A DNA stretch of 7,771 bases from assembly GCA_903868655.1 (NCBI GenBank), contig CAIPWG010000280.1:1-7771 (forward strand), in the 5' to 3' direction. This DNA comes from an uncultured Sphingomonadales bacterium. Its GTDB lineage: Bacteria; Pseudomonadota; Alphaproteobacteria; Sphingomonadales; Sphingomonadaceae. The position numbers were made by a program, and so were the translations under genes. The notes under the pieces were generated by a model, which worked only from the letters and a program-made list of their open reading frames with translations, had not been told where the DNA came from and ran no database searches. Of this stretch, positions 6,657 to 7,771 are shown piece by piece (the stretch's first letter is position 1; each line of letters begins with the position of its first letter).

Positions 6657-7306
6657 TCGCGTTTCTGGCTGACGCGCGGGCATTTTTCCCGGTCCTGCTG
6701 CAAGGTCTGATGGTCACGTTGGAATTGACCGTCTGCGCCCTGTCGCTCAGCCTTGCACTGGGGGTGGTATGGGTGGTGATGGGCCGCGCCCGGTTTGTGG
6801 GGTTGCGCTGGTTCAGCCAGATGGTGATCACGGTGGTGCGCGGGATTCCCATCATCGTGCAGCTGTTTTTCATCTATTTCGTGCTGCCCGACTGGGGGCT
6901 CGATCTGCCGCCGTTTCTGGCCGGGGTGATCGGGCTGGGCCTTGCCTATTCGGTCTATCAGGCTGAAAATATCCGCGGCGGGATCGGCGCGGTTGACAAA
7001 GGCCTGATTGAGGCAGGTGAAGCTTTGGGCATGAACCGGCTTACGTTGTGGCGGCGGGTGGTCCTGCCACTGGGGTTGCGCCATGCGCTGCCTTCGATTG
7101 GCAGTACGATGATCATGCTGTTGAAAGACACTTCGATCGCTTCGACCATCACGATCGCGGAATTGACGCGCGAAGGGCAATTGCTGGCGATTTCGACCTT
7201 CAAAAACGGCTCGGTTTATGCGCTGATCGCCCTGTTGTATTTTGCGGCCAGCCTGCCACTGGGCGCGCTGGTGCGCATGCTGGAACGCCGGGGGCGGCTG
7301 ACATGA
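6653..7306 (+). CDS. ABC transporter permease, polar amino acid (HisM/GlnP-type) family
   Basis: This is the inner-membrane channel subunit, 217 residues, normal for the family. Hydrophobic segments are at about 15-42, 56-78, 86-104, 148-168 and 187-206. Conserved stretches include RGIPIIVQLFFIYF (63-76), AYSVYQAENIRGGI (98-111) and the ATPase-coupling EAA loop at 120-150 (EAGEALGMNRL...RRVVLPLGLR). KDTSIASTITIAEL (158-171) is also typical. The loop reads GLIEAG... at 118-123 where many relatives have GQxEAA, a mild deviation. The ATG overlaps the binding-protein stop and the TGA overlaps the ATPase start, so all three genes should be translationally coupled. Only one permease is visible, which fits a homodimeric channel, although a second could lie beyond the window. 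Confidence 0.95.
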   Translation: MIAFLADARAFFPVLLQGLMVTLELTVCALSLSLALGVVWVVMGRARFVGLRWFSQMVITVVRGIPIIVQLFFIYFVLPDWGLDLPPFLAGVIGLGLAYSVYQAENIRGGIGAVDKGLIEAGEALGMNRLTLWRRVVLPLGLRHALPSIGSTMIMLLKDTSIASTITIAELTREGQLLAISTFKNGSVYALIALLYFAASLPLGALVRMLERRGRLT

Positions 7307-7771
7307 TCACATTGGCGGGCGTGACCAAACGGTTTGGTGACCGTGCGGTGCTCACGGGTGTCGACCTGACCGTGGCAAAGGGCGAAGTGCTGTGCCTGAT
7401 CGGCGGCTCGGGCTCTGGCAAATCGACGATCCTGCGCTGTATCAATGGGCTGGAACGCCACGACGGGGGCACGATCACCGTGGGCGGCCTCCGCGTCGAT
7501 GATGCCGGGCTGCCCGCGATCCGCCGCCGCGTGGCGATGGTGTTTCAACGTTTCAACCTGTTCCCGCATCGCACGGTGCTCGACAATGTGATCGAGGCCC
7601 CGGTGCATGTCCATCACGAACCCCCGGCAGAGGCTCGCGCGCGCGCGCTGGACTTGCTGGCGCGGGTAGACATGGCCGACCATGCCCACAGCCTGCCCGG
7701 CGCGCTTTCGGGCGGGCAGCAACAGCGCGTGGGGATTGCTCGCGCGCTGGCATTGCGGCCAGAAGCGATCC
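7303..7771 (+). CDS. ABC transporter ATP-binding protein, polar amino acid type (C-terminus cut off)
   Basis: This is the cytoplasmic ATPase that powers the importer; 156 of roughly 240 residues are in the window. Visible motifs in order are the A-loop aromatic F11, Walker A GGSGSGKST (34-42), Q-loop with Q82 in VFQRFNLFPH (80-89), and the ABC signature LSGGQQQRVGIARAL (135-149). Walker B, D-loop and H-loop lie past the edge. FNLFPH after the Q-loop is a hallmark of the GlnQ/HisP branch, where FQQFNLFPH is usual; Arg83 here is a small variation. The ATG at 7303 overlaps the permease stop. A 13-base alternating CG tract at 7636-7648 encodes R-A-R-A and appears incidental. Confidence 0.95.
   Translation, partial: MITLAGVTKRFGDRAVLTGVDLTVAKGEVLCLIGGSGSGKSTILRCINGLERHDGGTITVGGLRVDDAGLPAIRRRVAMVFQRFNLFPHRTVLDNVIEAPVHVHHEPPAEARARALDLLARVDMADHAHSLPGALSGGQQQRVGIARALALRPEAI

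Noticed and set aside
7636..7648. Alternating CG tract as possible Z-DNA
   Set aside because: It is short, lies inside the ATPase gene, and is explained by R-A-R-A codons in GC-rich DNA.
1..7771. Mobile element ends, attachment sites, CRISPR repeats
   Set aside because: I found no transposase, integrase, terminal inverted repeats next to such genes, or regularly spaced repeats; the genes on both sides are intact.

Overview
The window comes from a GC-rich Gram-negative bacterium. The outer-membrane efflux lipoprotein, the codon use and the protein sequences suggest an alphaproteobacterium, possibly a sphingomonad or acetobacterial relative. That placement is an impression from sequence style and was not tested. 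The window holds two divergently oriented transport operons separated by an AT-rich regulatory region. I see no rRNA, tRNA, CRISPR array, insertion sequence or phage gene.

Left half, minus strand (5543 down to 1): a complete RND tripartite efflux operon in the order periplasmic adaptor (4356-5543), inner-membrane RND pump (1173-4343), outer-membrane NodT-type lipoprotein channel (1-1176, its C-terminus cut by the window edge). The pump has the acidic transmembrane-4 signature of the heavy-metal efflux (HME, CzcA/CusA) branch. It seems to lack the periplasmic methionine relay of Cu(I)/Ag(I) pumps, so a divalent cation or another substrate is more likely. The genes are tightly coupled: 12 bp between adaptor and pump, and a 4-bp ATGA overlap between pump and channel, each with a good Shine-Dalgarno sequence inside the preceding gene.

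Middle (5544-5900): a divergent intergenic region. It contains a perfect 11-bp AT-rich tandem repeat, ACGTAA-type inverted repeats on both sides of it, a hairpin in the efflux leader, a four-codon mini-ORF just before the adaptor start, and small hairpins in the leader of the right-hand operon. No regulator gene lies in the window.

Right half, plus strand (5901 to the end): a polar-amino-acid-type (PAAT) ABC importer in the order substrate-binding protein (GTG start, 5901-6656), single permease (6653-7306), ATPase (7303-7771, C-terminus cut). Both junctions are 4-bp ATGA overlaps. The binding protein has a twin-arginine motif followed by a lipobox, which is unusual for this family in a diderm. 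A lone permease suggests a homodimeric channel. The ligand cannot be read from the sequence.

The families are all known. What deserves attention is the back-to-back pairing of a metal-type exporter with an importer across one structured promoter region, the likely Tat-lipoprotein binding protein, and the unclear substrates of both systems.
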